Of a stretch of DNA of 64,000 bases, positions 1-8,874 are shown in pieces. Each line of letters begins with the position of its first letter. Within the stretch, counting starts at the first letter, position 1. Location of the stretch: contig NZ_AP017928.1 in the NCBI RefSeq assembly GCF_003584645.1, positions 4,974,833 through 5,038,832 of the forward strand, written 5' to 3'. The notes beneath the pieces were generated by a model. That model was not told the DNA's origin. It did no database searches and saw only the letters and a list, made by a program, of their open reading frames with translations. Origin of the DNA: Methylocaldum marinum. Lineage in GTDB: Bacteria; Pseudomonadota; Gammaproteobacteria; Methylococcales; Methylococcaceae. Made by a program: the position numbers and the translations under genes.

Positions 1-204
1 CTTCCGCTTTATTTGGTGGGTGGCCCCATCGATTATTTCATTACCCCTAAGCCTCGTTCGGAACATCCTCCGCCGATAGCATCGGCACTCAGCAATGTTT
101 CCTGGTTTTTCGGCACTTTCGCCGGATTGATCGCAGGGACTCCTTTTTTGCCTTTTTCGTATCTCGCCGACCAGCGTCAGTGCGAACGAATTATCCTGTA
201 TTGA
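1..204 (+). CDS. Unresolved reading frame open at the left edge (possible C-terminal fragment)
   Basis: Frame 1 is open from the first base of the window to a TGA at 202-204, so it could be the last 67 or so codons of a gene that starts outside. The translation has one hydrophobic stretch rich in F, G, L and A near its middle, which could be a membrane segment, and a Pro/Ser-rich part before it. I do not recognise a family. No second frame gives a better candidate. It may equally be non-coding. Confidence 0.2.
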   Translation, partial: LPLYLVGGPIDYFITPKPRSEHPPPIASALSNVSWFFGTFAGLIAGTPFLPFSYLADQRQCERIILY

Positions 205-379
205 ACGCCCGGGGCTGCTTCGCCAAGCCCTTTTCAGCCGTGTCCGGTTGAGCCGTTGGGCCGGGGGCGCCGGCAAAGGGGGGGCCGACCGACGAATGCA
301 CGAGTCGATTTACCCTTGCCGACGGCGCCAACGATTTCCGCCAAGCCTGTTTTTCCGTACGAGCGAGATGAAAACGGCT
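205..379. other. Short non-coding stretch downstream of the metal-efflux operon
   Basis: Between the left-edge frame and the stop codon of the PII-like gene. It is GC-rich, with runs such as GGCCGGGGGCGCCGG around 256-270. I see no gene, no clear intrinsic terminator with a T-tract on the minus strand, and no recognisable regulatory element. Confidence 0.3.
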
Positions 380-700
380 TTAGTCGAGGCGAATCCGTAG
401 AAAATTTCCGATCTCCGTGACCCAAAGTATGCCGTCGCCGCGCGTTCCGGTGCGGCTGTTTTCGCGAATGATGCGGACGATTTCGTCCACCTTGTCGTCC
501 GGGGCGACGATCTCCACTCGCACTTTGGGGGAAAAATCGGTCAATTCTTCCCGAATGCCGTGGCTGACCTCCGGTTCCTCGTGGTGGCTGCAACCCTCCA
601 CTCGGCTTACGCTCATCCCCGGAAATCCGCGCATTTGACGGAAGGCGTTTCTGAGCTTGCCCAAGCGCTGGGGCTGAATGATGGCTTTGATCTCTTTCAT
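380..700 (-). CDS. PII-like protein of the metal-efflux operon (PII-NG type)
   Basis: A 106-residue protein with the PII (GlnB/GlnK) fold signature: an N-terminal MKEIKAII strand, a T-loop region at about residues 35-55, the PKVRVEIV strand, a TGxxGDG B-loop (TRGDGILWV) and a C-terminal IRIR-like end. Canonical PII proteins carry a uridylylated Tyr in the T-loop. Here that region reads CSHHEEPEVSHG, with no Tyr and several His, Glu and Cys that could bind metal. PII-like genes linked to czcABC-type operons are known as PII-NG. The gene lies 13 bp downstream of the RND permease on the same strand, so it is the last gene of that operon. A role as a metal or nucleotide sensor for the pump is inference. 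Confidence 0.85.
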   Translation of the reverse strand: MKEIKAIIQPQRLGKLRNAFRQMRGFPGMSVSRVEGCSHHEEPEVSHGIREELTDFSPKVRVEIVAPDDKVDEIVRIIRENSRTGTRGDGILWVTEIGNFLRIRLD

Positions 701-713
701 GGAATCTCCTCGT

Positions 714-3700
714 TCAAGCTTCGATGCGTTTTTCTTCGAACCATCGGTAAAGAGTAGGCAGCACGACCAGGGTGAGCAAGGTCGAGGTGATCAACCCGCC
801 GATCACCACGATTGCCAGCGGGCGCTGGACTTCGGAGCCCGGTCCGGTGGCGAACAGAAAGGGCACCAGGCCCAGCATCGCGACGGTTGCAGTCATCATC
901 ACCGGCCGGAAACGCTGCTTGCAGCCTTCGACGATGGCGTCGTGCTGGCGGAGCCCATCGTCCCGCAGTCCTCGTATGTAAGAAACCAGCACCACGCCGT
1001 TCAGGACTGCAATGCCCCATAGGGTGATGAAACCGACCGACGCAGGCACCGAGAGATATTCGCCGGTGACGAACAACGAGAAAATGCCGCCCATGGAGGC
1101 GAACGGCAGCACCAGGATGATGAGAGCCGCGAACCGCAGTGAATTGAAGAGTAGAAACAATAGAAAGAAGATCGCCGCGATGGTGATGGGAATGATGACC
1201 ATGAGCCGATTCATGGCGCGCTCCAGGTTCTCGAACTGTCCGCCCCAGACGATGTAATAACCTTCCGGGAGCTTCACTTTTTCGGTAACGGCCTTTTGCA
1301 GCTCGGCGACAAAGCCGCCTAAATCGCGGCCTCGGACGTTCGCGCCGATTACCAGGCGGCGCCGGGCGTATTCGCGGCTGATCTGCGCCGGTCCGTCCAC
1401 GACTTCGACGATGGCCAAATCTTCCAGCGGCACCAGGGCGCCATTGGGCGATTTCAGCAGAATTTGGCCGATTGCCTGAGGATTGTTTCGGAATTTTTCG
1501 GGAAATCGGACTACCGCAGAAAACCGCCGCTCGCCTTCGTAGATCTCGGTGCTGACCCGGCCGCCGATGGCGGTCTCGATGATGTCGTTGATGTCGGCCA
1601 CGTTGATGCCGTGGCGGGCGATGGCCTGGCGGTCGACATCGATCGTGAGATATTGCTGGCCGCTCACCCGTTCGACGCGGATGTCGGCAGCGCCTTCGAT
1701 CGAGTTGAGTACCTTGATGATTTCGTCGGCCTTTTGCTTCAGCACTTCCAGCTCGTCGCCGAACAGCTTGATGGCAATGTCGGAGCGCACCCCGGTCACC
1801 ATTTCGTCCACCCGGTCCGAGATCGGCTGCGCCATCACGATATTCACACCCGGCAGCACCTTGAGCTTCTCCCGGATGGCGTCCATGACATCGTTCTGAT
1901 CCCAGCCGTCCGGAAGCTGATCCTGGGGCTTGAGCGTCACGATCGGCGTGGACTCGTTTTCCGGCTGTGGATCGGTGGGGCTTTCGCTCCGTCCCAGTTG
2001 CGAAACCGCTTTAGCCACCCCCGGCACTTCCATTGCCAAACGCATGGCTTCGCTCTCCAGGCGGATGGATTCGTCCAGCGACATGCTCGGGACCCGATTG
2101 ATGCCGGGTACGATCGAACCTTCCTTCATCTCCGGGATGAAGGATGTACCCAGGAAGGGAAACAGCAACAGGCTGCTGACCAGCAAAGCCAGGGCGCTCG
2201 CCACCACCTTCAAAGGACTACCCAGCGCGAAGTGCAGCAACTTGAGGTAGGGGCGCTTCATGAATGCGATAATCGGCGTATCGTGATCGGCTCCGCCTTT
2301 GAGCAGATAGGAGCACAGTACCGGCGACAAGGTCAGCGATACGATCAGGGACACGAATAAGGCGATCGCGATGGTGTAGGCCAGCGGTGCGAACATCTTG
2401 CCTTCGAGTCCGGTCATCGTCATCAGCGGCAGGAATACCAGACAGATGATGCCTACTCCGAACAGCACCGGCGTTCCCACCTCGGCGGCGGCGCGCAACA
2501 CGATCATGCTGCGGCTTTCGCCGGTTTCTTCGGCCTCGCCCAGATGGTGAAAGGCGTTTTCGACCACGACCACCGAGCCGTCCACCATGATGCCGATGGC
2601 GATGGCGAGTCCGCCGAGAGACATGAGATTGGCCGAGATGCCATAGTGGTTCATCATCATGAAGGTCACCAGCGGCGTGACGATCAGGGTCGCCACCACG
2701 ATCAGGCTGGAGCGGATGTCTCCCAGGTACAGGAACAATACGATCACCACCAGGAAGATGCCTTCCATCAATACCTTGGTTACGGTGTGGATCGCCGCAT
2801 CCACCAGGTCGGTGCGGTCGTAGAAGGGGACGATTTTTAGACCGCCGGGCAGCATTCCTTGTTCGTTGATCTCGACGACGCGCTCCTTGACCCGGCCGAC
2901 GATCTCCTTGGCGTTGCCGCCGCGGAGCTGCATAACGATGCCGCCGACGGCTTCCGTAAAGCCGTTCTTGATCACGGCTCCCGAGCGTACCGCATGGCCG
3001 ATGCGCACCTCGGCCACGTCATGGATGTAGACGGGGGTGCCCTCGATTTCCTTGAGAACGATATTGCCGATATCCTCGACATCGTGAATCAGACCGATGC
3101 CGCGGATGAGATATTGCTCGGCATATTGCGGCAGTTTGCCGCCGCCGCTGTTGGCATTATTGAGCGCCAGCGCGGTGTAGACGTCTTTCAGGGTCAGATC
3201 GTAATGACGCAAGCGGTTGGGATCGGGAAGAACCTGGTATTGGCGTTCCAGGCCGCCGATCGAGTTGATTTCGGCAACACCCGGGATGCCGCGGAGCAAG
3301 GGGCGCACGACCCAGTCCTGGACGGTTCTGCGCTCGGTCAGTTCTTCCTCGGTCAGCGCGCGTTCGCCGTCGTCGGCGCGCTCCAGGGTATATTGGTACA
3401 CTTCGCCCAGTCCTGAGGAAACCGGTCCGAGCACGGGGGTGACGCCTTCCGGCAAGCGTTCCGCCGCTTCGATCATGCGCTCGAGCACCAGTTGCCGGGC
3501 GAAATAAACATCGGTTTCATCGTCGAAGACCAGGACAATCTGCGACAAGGCGTTGCGGTTCACCGAGCGCATCTCGACCAGGCCTGGAAGCCCCGTCATG
3601 GCGATTTCCAGCGGAACCGTCACGAATCGCTCGACTTCTTCCGCAGAGCTGCCGGGCACTTCGGCCGCCACTTGGACCTGGACGTTGGTCACGTCGGGAA

Positions 3701-3815
3701 AGGCGTCGACCGACAGGTGTTGCATCGCCGAAATGCCGAACGCCAGCAGACAGACCGCGACGATCAGAACCACCAGCCGCTGTTTCAGCGCGGCGCGGAT
3801 TAAGCTTTCGATCAT
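714..3815 (-). CDS. czcA: Heavy-metal efflux RND transporter, inner-membrane permease (CzcA/CusA family)
   Basis: A 1033-residue HME-RND permease, the usual length for CzcA/CusA/CnrA. It has an N-terminal membrane segment, two large periplasmic loops with the porter/docking signature, and two groups of membrane helices. It drives proton-coupled export of metal cations through the czcB-like and czcC-like partners encoded just upstream. The helix-4 signature reads AIAIGIMVDGSVVVVEN: Asp412 and Glu419 are present, but the first Asp of the DFG..D..E motif of CzcA is Ala406. This resembles monovalent-metal CusA or nickel-type relatives more than zinc/cobalt/cadmium CzcA, so the metal cannot be named. 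It starts 3 bp after the czcB stop. Confidence 0.93.
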   Translation of the reverse strand: MIESLIRAALKQRLVVLIVAVCLLAFGISAMQHLSVDAFPDVTNVQVQVAAEVPGSSAEEVERFVTVPLEIAMTGLPGLVEMRSVNRNALSQIVLVFDDETDVYFARQLVLERMIEAAERLPEGVTPVLGPVSSGLGEVYQYTLERADDGERALTEEELTERRTVQDWVVRPLLRGIPGVAEINSIGGLERQYQVLPDPNRLRHYDLTLKDVYTALALNNANSGGGKLPQYAEQYLIRGIGLIHDVEDIGNIVLKEIEGTPVYIHDVAEVRIGHAVRSGAVIKNGFTEAVGGIVMQLRGGNAKEIVGRVKERVVEINEQGMLPGGLKIVPFYDRTDLVDAAIHTVTKVLMEGIFLVVIVLFLYLGDIRSSLIVVATLIVTPLVTFMMMNHYGISANLMSLGGLAIAIGIMVDGSVVVVENAFHHLGEAEETGESRSMIVLRAAAEVGTPVLFGVGIICLVFLPLMTMTGLEGKMFAPLAYTIAIALFVSLIVSLTLSPVLCSYLLKGGADHDTPIIAFMKRPYLKLLHFALGSPLKVVASALALLVSSLLLFPFLGTSFIPEMKEGSIVPGINRVPSMSLDESIRLESEAMRLAMEVPGVAKAVSQLGRSESPTDPQPENESTPIVTLKPQDQLPDGWDQNDVMDAIREKLKVLPGVNIVMAQPISDRVDEMVTGVRSDIAIKLFGDELEVLKQKADEIIKVLNSIEGAADIRVERVSGQQYLTIDVDRQAIARHGINVADINDIIETAIGGRVSTEIYEGERRFSAVVRFPEKFRNNPQAIGQILLKSPNGALVPLEDLAIVEVVDGPAQISREYARRRLVIGANVRGRDLGGFVAELQKAVTEKVKLPEGYYIVWGGQFENLERAMNRLMVIIPITIAAIFFLLFLLFNSLRFAALIILVLPFASMGGIFSLFVTGEYLSVPASVGFITLWGIAVLNGVVLVSYIRGLRDDGLRQHDAIVEGCKQRFRPVMMTATVAMLGLVPFLFATGPGSEVQRPLAIVVIGGLITSTLLTLVVLPTLYRWFEEKRIEA

Positions 3816-3818
3816 GGC

Positions 3819-4949
3819 TTACTCCAGTTCTTTGCGGATGCGTTCATTATTCAGATGGAACGCGCCATCGACGACGATCCGCTGTCCCTCGGTCAAGCCC
3901 GCGACGACTCGGCGGAGTCCGCCCAGGTCCGGGCCCAGCGATACCGGCGTCAATACGAACTGGTCTTCGGACGCACGCACGAAAACATAGTCCCGGTCGC
4001 CGGTTCTCACCACGGCTTTGGCCGGGATGTTGAGCGAACTGACTCGCGGTCTGTGAATGACCATGGTCGCGAGCATCTCGGGCTTGATCTTGCGTTCCGG
4101 ATTCTTGAGTTCCATTCGCACGGTGACGGTGCGGGTCGACGGGTTGACCGTATCCGCCACGTAAATCACCTTGCCGGTGATTTTCTGGCCGGGAAGGGCC
4201 GGAATCTGCACCTCGGCCTCGCCGCCGGTTTCGACCAGATAGGCTTGCTGCTCAGGGGCTTCGGCGACAACCCAGACTTCCGACAGGTCGGCGATCGTGA
4301 ACAAGTCGTCGGCGGGCTCGACAATCTGGCCTATGGAAATCTTCCGCTCGATGACCGTTCCCGACAGCGTGGCCGTGACCGGGATCACGGAATCGATCTG
4401 GCCGCTGTTCGACAGGCGCCGGATGGCGGCCTCGCTCATTCCCATCACCGCCAACTGGTCCTTGCCGGCGCGGAGTTCCACCTCGACTTCGGCGAGTTCG
4501 CTCTCGCGCTCGGTGAGTTCCGCACGGCTGATGACGTCGGCCTCCAGCAGTCGGCGCGCTCGCTCGACCGCCAGCCGGTGCAGATTCATCTGTGTTCTGG
4601 CTTTCAGGTAAGCGGCCTGAGCCATGCTCAGTTCGGTGCTGTTGATGCTTGCGAGGCGCTCGCCCTGGCGCACGTTCTGTCCGATGAAGGCGGCGACGTT
4701 GGTGACCCGGCCGGTGACACTCGGTCCGACCCGTGCGACCCGGTGTTCGTTCATCGTGATGCGCCCCGGCAAATGAAGGGTTTCGCCGATTTCCATGGTG
4801 GTGACGGGCTCGACTTTGAGTCGTTCGAGCAGCGATGGGGGGGCGGTGACGGCAATCTCGGCAGTGGTCTCCGCCTTCTCGGGGTTCTGTTGTCCGAACG
4901 CGGGCCAGACGCCGAGCGCTAGCCACGTAACAAGTATGGTTTTTTTCAT
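3819..4949 (-). CDS. czcB: Heavy-metal efflux RND periplasmic adaptor (CzcB/CusB family)
   Basis: A 376-residue membrane-fusion protein. The N-terminus (MKKTILVTWLALGVWPAFG) is a cleavable signal peptide. It is followed by a barrel-sandwich half (GRVTNVAAFIGQNVRQGERL), an alpha-helical hairpin rich in Glu, Ala and Arg at about 105-165, the second lipoyl half (SGTVIERKISIGQIVEPADD) and a beta-barrel plus membrane-proximal domain. It links the RND pump to the outer-membrane channel. No His/Met-rich N-terminal metal-binding region is seen, unlike some CusB or SilB proteins. The start overlaps the end of the czcC-like gene by 4 bp (ATGA type), which indicates translational coupling. Confidence 0.92.
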   Translation of the reverse strand: MKKTILVTWLALGVWPAFGQQNPEKAETTAEIAVTAPPSLLERLKVEPVTTMEIGETLHLPGRITMNEHRVARVGPSVTGRVTNVAAFIGQNVRQGERLASINSTELSMAQAAYLKARTQMNLHRLAVERARRLLEADVISRAELTERESELAEVEVELRAGKDQLAVMGMSEAAIRRLSNSGQIDSVIPVTATLSGTVIERKISIGQIVEPADDLFTIADLSEVWVVAEAPEQQAYLVETGGEAEVQIPALPGQKITGKVIYVADTVNPSTRTVTVRMELKNPERKIKPEMLATMVIHRPRVSSLNIPAKAVVRTGDRDYVFVRASEDQFVLTPVSLGPDLGGLRRVVAGLTEGQRIVVDGAFHLNNERIRKELE

Positions 4950-6202
4950 AATGGCTGATCCTGAAAGTCCTGAGCCCGAAGCCGTTCGATTTCGAGCAGC
5001 GCGGCATTTTTGTCGAACAAGGCGTTGATGTAATCGACGCGGACCGCCTGAAAGGTTCGCTGGGCATCCAGATAGTCGAGGATGCCGCGTTCTCCCAGGC
5101 GATAGGCGGCTTCGGCGACTTTCAGCGCGGACTCCGCTTCGCGCAGGAGTCCGGATTCGAAAGTTTCGATTTGCTGGCTGGCGATGCGATAGGCGGTAAT
5201 CGCGGAATCCAGTTCGTAGGTCAGGTTAAGCACCTGTTGATTCGCCAGGGCGTCTGCCCGCGCCCGATCGGCGGCGGCCCGTGCGATAGGGCCCTGGCGC
5301 TGATTCCACAACGGAAGCGGCACGATGAGGTCGAACCGCCATTGCTCCAAGTGCGGCTCGCTATAAATGCCGGCCTTGACGGTGGGTTGGGGATAACGCA
5401 GGGCCTGTTCCAGTTCGAGCTGGGACTTTGCCCTGTCGACTTCCGCACGCGCCTGTACCAGGGCCGGGTGACTCTCCAATATGCTGTCCCGAAGTTTGTC
5501 GAGATCGGGGGCAGGCGCCTCGGACGGCGGCAGCTCGCCGACGATTTCCACCTGGGGAGGCAGAGCGGCCCCGGTCACCGCGCGCAGGGCGGCTTTGGCC
5601 TGTATGATGCGCAATGCGGCGCTCTCCCTGTTCTTGGTGGCGCCGAGCAGCTCGGCCTCCGCCTTGACCAGTTCATAGCGGGAGGATTCGCCGACTTCGA
5701 CCCGCAACCTGATCTTGTCGCGTATGGACGCCAGAAGCTCCCGATTGGCTTCCGTCATGCGCAGCAATTCCTGTTGCCGCAACACATTGTAAAACGCCTG
5801 CTTGGCTCGGGTCAGAACGTTCAGGCTGACGACCCGGTAGGATGCGCTGGCCGCTTCCACGCCGGCTTCACCGGCTTCGCGGCGGGGACGGCGGACGAAT
5901 GGGAGTTCGATGGGTTGAGAGATGTCGACACCGCCCAACCCACCGCGCAAGACGCCCGAGTCCCGTGCCACGGATTCGCCCGCGCCCAACTGCACTTCGG
6001 GGTTGGGATAGGCCCTGGCTGTGATCAGATCGCCTTCCGCGCCCTGAATTTGGGCTCGGGCGGCAACCAGTTCGGGGTTGTTCTTTATGGTCAGGTCAAT
6101 TACCTGGTTCAGTGTCAAAGGTTCGGCAGCCAAGGCTGATCGGAGCCCCGCCCATGCGAGTAGCCCCCAGAAAAAGAGACATTGCCGTCGGTGTGGAAAC
6201 AT
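4946..6202 (-). CDS. czcC: Outer-membrane efflux channel protein (CzcC/TolC family)
   Basis: A 418-residue outer membrane factor with a signal peptide (hydrophobic segment ending AGLRSALAA). It has two repeated coiled-coil modules with the NPEL start typical of OEP domains (LTIKNNPELVAARAQIQGAE), and a C-terminal helix pair ending in a leucine/glutamate-rich stretch. It forms the exit duct of the tripartite pump. It is the first of the three pump genes transcribed, after a small membrane protein, and overlaps czcB by 4 bp. Confidence 0.92.
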   Translation of the reverse strand: MFPHRRQCLFFWGLLAWAGLRSALAAEPLTLNQVIDLTIKNNPELVAARAQIQGAEGDLITARAYPNPEVQLGAGESVARDSGVLRGGLGGVDISQPIELPFVRRPRREAGEAGVEAASASYRVVSLNVLTRAKQAFYNVLRQQELLRMTEANRELLASIRDKIRLRVEVGESSRYELVKAEAELLGATKNRESAALRIIQAKAALRAVTGAALPPQVEIVGELPPSEAPAPDLDKLRDSILESHPALVQARAEVDRAKSQLELEQALRYPQPTVKAGIYSEPHLEQWRFDLIVPLPLWNQRQGPIARAAADRARADALANQQVLNLTYELDSAITAYRIASQQIETFESGLLREAESALKVAEAAYRLGERGILDYLDAQRTFQAVRVDYINALFDKNAALLEIERLRAQDFQDQPL

Positions 6203-6319
6203 TCATATCCTCGAGCTTTAAGTTTTGAACAGGCGCGAACACACAGCGGATCGGGTCCACCGTGCTTGTTCCGGCGGCAGCTCTGAGCCTGCCGCCGATC
6301 GAATCCGAATGAGCTGAGA

Positions 6320-6703
6320 TTAGAGCCGACGCGGCGGCGGAACTGTCGGCTCGGAAATCCAGTCCGTTGCCGGGGGGGCGCTGGCCGCCGGACGCTTCAC
6401 CAGATGACGCGGCAACGGATAACAACAGGAAGGAATCAGATATCGGTCCGGTGAATGACCGTCGTCGTCGTCCAAGGACGCTTGATGTTCGAGGCATAGC
6501 ATCCGACCGTCATCGTGCGGACCGGATTCGCTCTTTTCGTGTTCGGCAAATTCTGCAATGGCGGTTGCCAGATAGGTAAAGTCGATGAGCGACTGAACGC
6601 GGTAAATGAGGACCAGAGCGCAAAAGAAGGCGATTAATAGGACCAGGCCGATGCGTTCCTTCCGAAAGGGCGAACCCCTTGCTGTGGATATCCAAAGTTG
6701 CAT
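6320..6703 (-). CDS. Small membrane-anchored protein with His/Asp-rich tail, first gene of the efflux operon
   Basis: A 127-residue frame with basic residues at the N-terminus, one clear membrane helix (about 18-35, LVLLIAFFCALVLIYRV) and then a tail rich in His, Asp, Glu and Cys (for example HDDG, LEHQ, DDDDGHS, SCC). By the positive-inside rule the tail would face the periplasm. It lies between the operon promoter at 6757-6785 and the czcC-like gene. A small metal-binding accessory protein fits, but I know no family, and the ribosome site before the ATG is weak, so the start is uncertain. Confidence 0.5.
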   Translation of the reverse strand: MQLWISTARGSPFRKERIGLVLLIAFFCALVLIYRVQSLIDFTYLATAIAEFAEHEKSESGPHDDGRMLCLEHQASLDDDDGHSPDRYLIPSCCYPLPRHLVKRPAASAPPATDWISEPTVPPPRRL

Positions 6704-6756
6704 TATTTTTTGGAAAAGAGAACGAATCCGCTGCTGAGCAAGATGAGGAGACCGGG

Positions 6757-6785
6757 ATTTTAGCCATGGTTCAGTTGGTTTACAA
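6757..6785 (-). promoter_or_regulatory. Sigma70 promoter of the metal-efflux operon
   Basis: On the minus strand there is a -35 TTGTAA (6780-6785), a 17-bp spacer and a -10 TAAAAT (6757-6762). The predicted transcription start is near 6750, giving a leader of about 45 nt before the first ORF. The 17-bp spacing argues against a MerR-type (19-20 bp) metal-regulated promoter. No regulator gene is present nearby. Confidence 0.6.
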
Positions 6786-7056
6786 ACTCGGCACTCCTGC
6801 CCGTGCCGTGAAAAACGGGGATAAGTCGAAAAAACGATGGTTAATAGTGTGTTTCCGGCAAGTTTCTGCGCACGGCGGCAGCAAACGGACTGTGCCGGCC
6901 GAGCGGTTTTTCGGCTTCAGGGCCTGTCGTCCGGAGCGTTTGCAATTGCGAGTTCCGGCTGTACCCCATCGCTGTGCAAAGGGGCGGTCTGACGCTCGTG
7001 CCGCCCCGCCAGGTCGACGAAAGCGAGGACAGTAACACGAGTCGCGGCCGGGGCGA
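6786..7056. other. Intergenic stretch between the efflux operon and comF
   Basis: Both flanking genes are read on the minus strand. The stretch separates the comF stop codon (7057) from the efflux-operon promoter. It is GC-rich, with several short inverted repeats. No T-tract terminator for comF is evident, and reading frames here have no protein-like composition. Confidence 0.3.
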
Positions 7057-7749
7057 TCAAGCCCGGGCACAGGCCCAAACGTCCACCCTGGCGACGCCGG
7101 CACGGTGTAAGGCGGCGGCCATTTCTTTCACGGTCGCGCCGGTGGTGATGACATCGTCCAGAACAGCCACGTGCCGATGTTCGATTGCAGCGTCGATTGA
7201 GAAGGCGTTGCGCAGGTTTGTGCGGCGCTGTCTGGCCGGAAGCTCGGCTTGGGCCGGGGTGGCCCGGATGCGGCGGCAACTGTCGAGATCGAGTGAAATG
7301 TCGAGTCGGCGCGAAACCGTACGTGCGATTTCCACGGCCTGGTTGAAGCCGCGTTTACGGTAGCGGCCGGGATGAAGGGGAACAGGGACGATCGCGTCTG
7401 GCTTTTCCTGGATCGCAGCCAGCTTTTCCGCCATCAAACTACCCAGGAGCCGCCCGCAGGGATAACGGGCTCCGAATTTGAGTGAATGTATCAGATGACG
7501 AATGGGCTCTTCATAGCGAAACAAGGCGAACGCCGATTGGAAAATCGGAGGAGTCTTTTGGCAGGCCCCGCAGATCCGGGAAACGGTGGACTCGAGAGGC
7601 ATGGCACAGCGTGGGCACGCGATCGTGTTGTAAGGCAGGGAGCTGATACAGTCCGGGCACAGGTCGAGTCCGTCGGCGCCCGGATCGCCACATAACAAAC
7701 AGGTGGGTGGAAACAGCCAATTCTGTATAATGTTCGACCACTTGTTCAC
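7057..7749 (-). CDS. comF: ComF family phosphoribosyltransferase-like protein
   Basis: About 230 residues from a GTG at 7747-7749. The protein begins with a zinc-ribbon-like region (CLLCG, LCPDC, CPRC, CGAC) and ends with a type I phosphoribosyltransferase domain carrying VLDDVITTGAT, the PRPP loop. ComF is needed for DNA uptake in competent bacteria; in Gram-negatives (GntX, ComFC) it is linked to use or import of single-stranded DNA. The frame is open further upstream to 7923, but that part overlaps bioB on the other strand and has no family match, so the GTG was preferred. comF is divergent from bioB, a common arrangement in Gammaproteobacteria. Confidence 0.88.
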   Translation of the reverse strand: MNKWSNIIQNWLFPPTCLLCGDPGADGLDLCPDCISSLPYNTIACPRCAMPLESTVSRICGACQKTPPIFQSAFALFRYEEPIRHLIHSLKFGARYPCGRLLGSLMAEKLAAIQEKPDAIVPVPLHPGRYRKRGFNQAVEIARTVSRRLDISLDLDSCRRIRATPAQAELPARQRRTNLRNAFSIDAAIEHRHVAVLDDVITTGATVKEMAAALHRAGVARVDVWACARA

Positions 7750-7823
7750 GTTTTTACGAGTTTGAAGTTGACAGCTTTCGGTCGCCGGTCCCGGCCACAG
7801 TCCAAGTCTTTTCCGGAGTAGCC

Positions 7824-8840
7824 ATGAAAATAGCAGAAGAATTCCATTTGGATGCAGCCGCCCAAGCGTACGTTTCGTATGGTCGGCTGCGTCACGACTG
7901 GCGCCTGGAAGAGGTCGAGGCACTATTCGAATTGCCGTTCAACGATCTCCTTTATCGCGCGCAGACCGCGCACCGGCAAAATTTTGATCCGAATGAGGTT
8001 CAGATTAGCAGTCTCTTGAGCATCAAGACCGGCGCGTGCTCGGAAGACTGCGCCTACTGCCCGCAGAGCGCGCGCTACGATACCGATTTGAAGCGCGAGG
8101 ACGTGATGCCTCTGGACGAGGTGCTGAAAGCGGCGCGCATCGCCAGAGAACAGGGCGCCACCCGCTTTTGCATGGGGGCCGCTTGGCGCAGCCCCAAAGA
8201 CCGTGATGTCGAACGGGTTTGCGAGATGGTCGAGGGGGTAAAGGCGCTAGGCCTGGAAACCTGTGTGACGCTGGGCATGCTGACCGACGGTCAGACGCAG
8301 CGGCTCAAGGCCTCCGGGCTCGATTATTACAATCATAATCTGGATACTTCGGAAGAGTTTTATTCCAAGATCATTACCACCCGTACCTATCAGGATCGTC
8401 TCGATACGCTCGAGCGTGTACGCAGTGCCGGTATCAACGTTTGTTGCGGCGGAATCGTCGGTATGGGGGAAAGCGATCGGGACCGCGCGAAGCTGCTCCT
8501 GGAGTTGGCGAATCTGCCGAAGCATCCGGAGAGTGTGCCCATCAATATGCTGGTTCAGGTGGAAGGTACCCCCTTGGCGGGGCTCTCCAAACTGGATCCG
8601 TTCGTTTTCGTGCGCACCGTCGCCGTGGCCCGCATCCTCATGCCGAAGTCGCGAGTCCGTTTGTCCGCCGGGCGCACGGCCATGAGCGACGAAATCCAGG
8701 CCTTGTGTTTTCTCGCCGGGGCCAACTCCATTTTCTATGGCGAAAAGCTTTTGACCACGGAAAATCCGGCGGTTGACGGGGACAGGCGTCTTTTTCGGCG
8801 TCTGGGACTTCGGATGTCCGGATGCATCGATCAGGCATGA
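7824..8840 (+). CDS. bioB: Biotin synthase
   Basis: A 338-residue radical-SAM enzyme that inserts sulfur into dethiobiotin, the last step of biotin synthesis. The CxxxCxxC cluster motif is at Cys72, Cys76 and Cys79 (CSEDCAYC). The [2Fe-2S] cluster ligands and Arg near the C-terminus (VRLSAGR) are present. The ATG at 7824 follows a purine-rich TCCGGAG 8 nt upstream. It is the first gene of a five-gene biotin operon. A TATAAT hexamer lies at 7726-7731, inside the 5' end of comF, but has no matching -35. No BirA operator (TTGTAAACC and its inverse) is visible, so repression by BirA is not supported. Confidence 0.97.
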   Translation: MKIAEEFHLDAAAQAYVSYGRLRHDWRLEEVEALFELPFNDLLYRAQTAHRQNFDPNEVQISSLLSIKTGACSEDCAYCPQSARYDTDLKREDVMPLDEVLKAARIAREQGATRFCMGAAWRSPKDRDVERVCEMVEGVKALGLETCVTLGMLTDGQTQRLKASGLDYYNHNLDTSEEFYSKIITTRTYQDRLDTLERVRSAGINVCCGGIVGMGESDRDRAKLLLELANLPKHPESVPINMLVQVEGTPLAGLSKLDPFVFVRTVAVARILMPKSRVRLSAGRTAMSDEIQALCFLAGANSIFYGEKLLTTENPAVDGDRRLFRRLGLRMSGCIDQA

Positions 8841-8874
8841 GCCTTTTCCACACAGAGCCGAATTTCTGAAACGT

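Noticed and set aside
3855..4922. Long open frame (355 codons) on the plus strand opposite the czcB-like gene
   Set aside because: It is the antisense shadow of a well-conserved gene in GC-rich DNA; its composition (Asp/His/Gly/Arg-rich) fits no family.
7700..7823. BirA-type biotin operator before bioB
   Set aside because: No TTGTAAACC arm with its inverse is present; only an isolated TATAAT inside comF.
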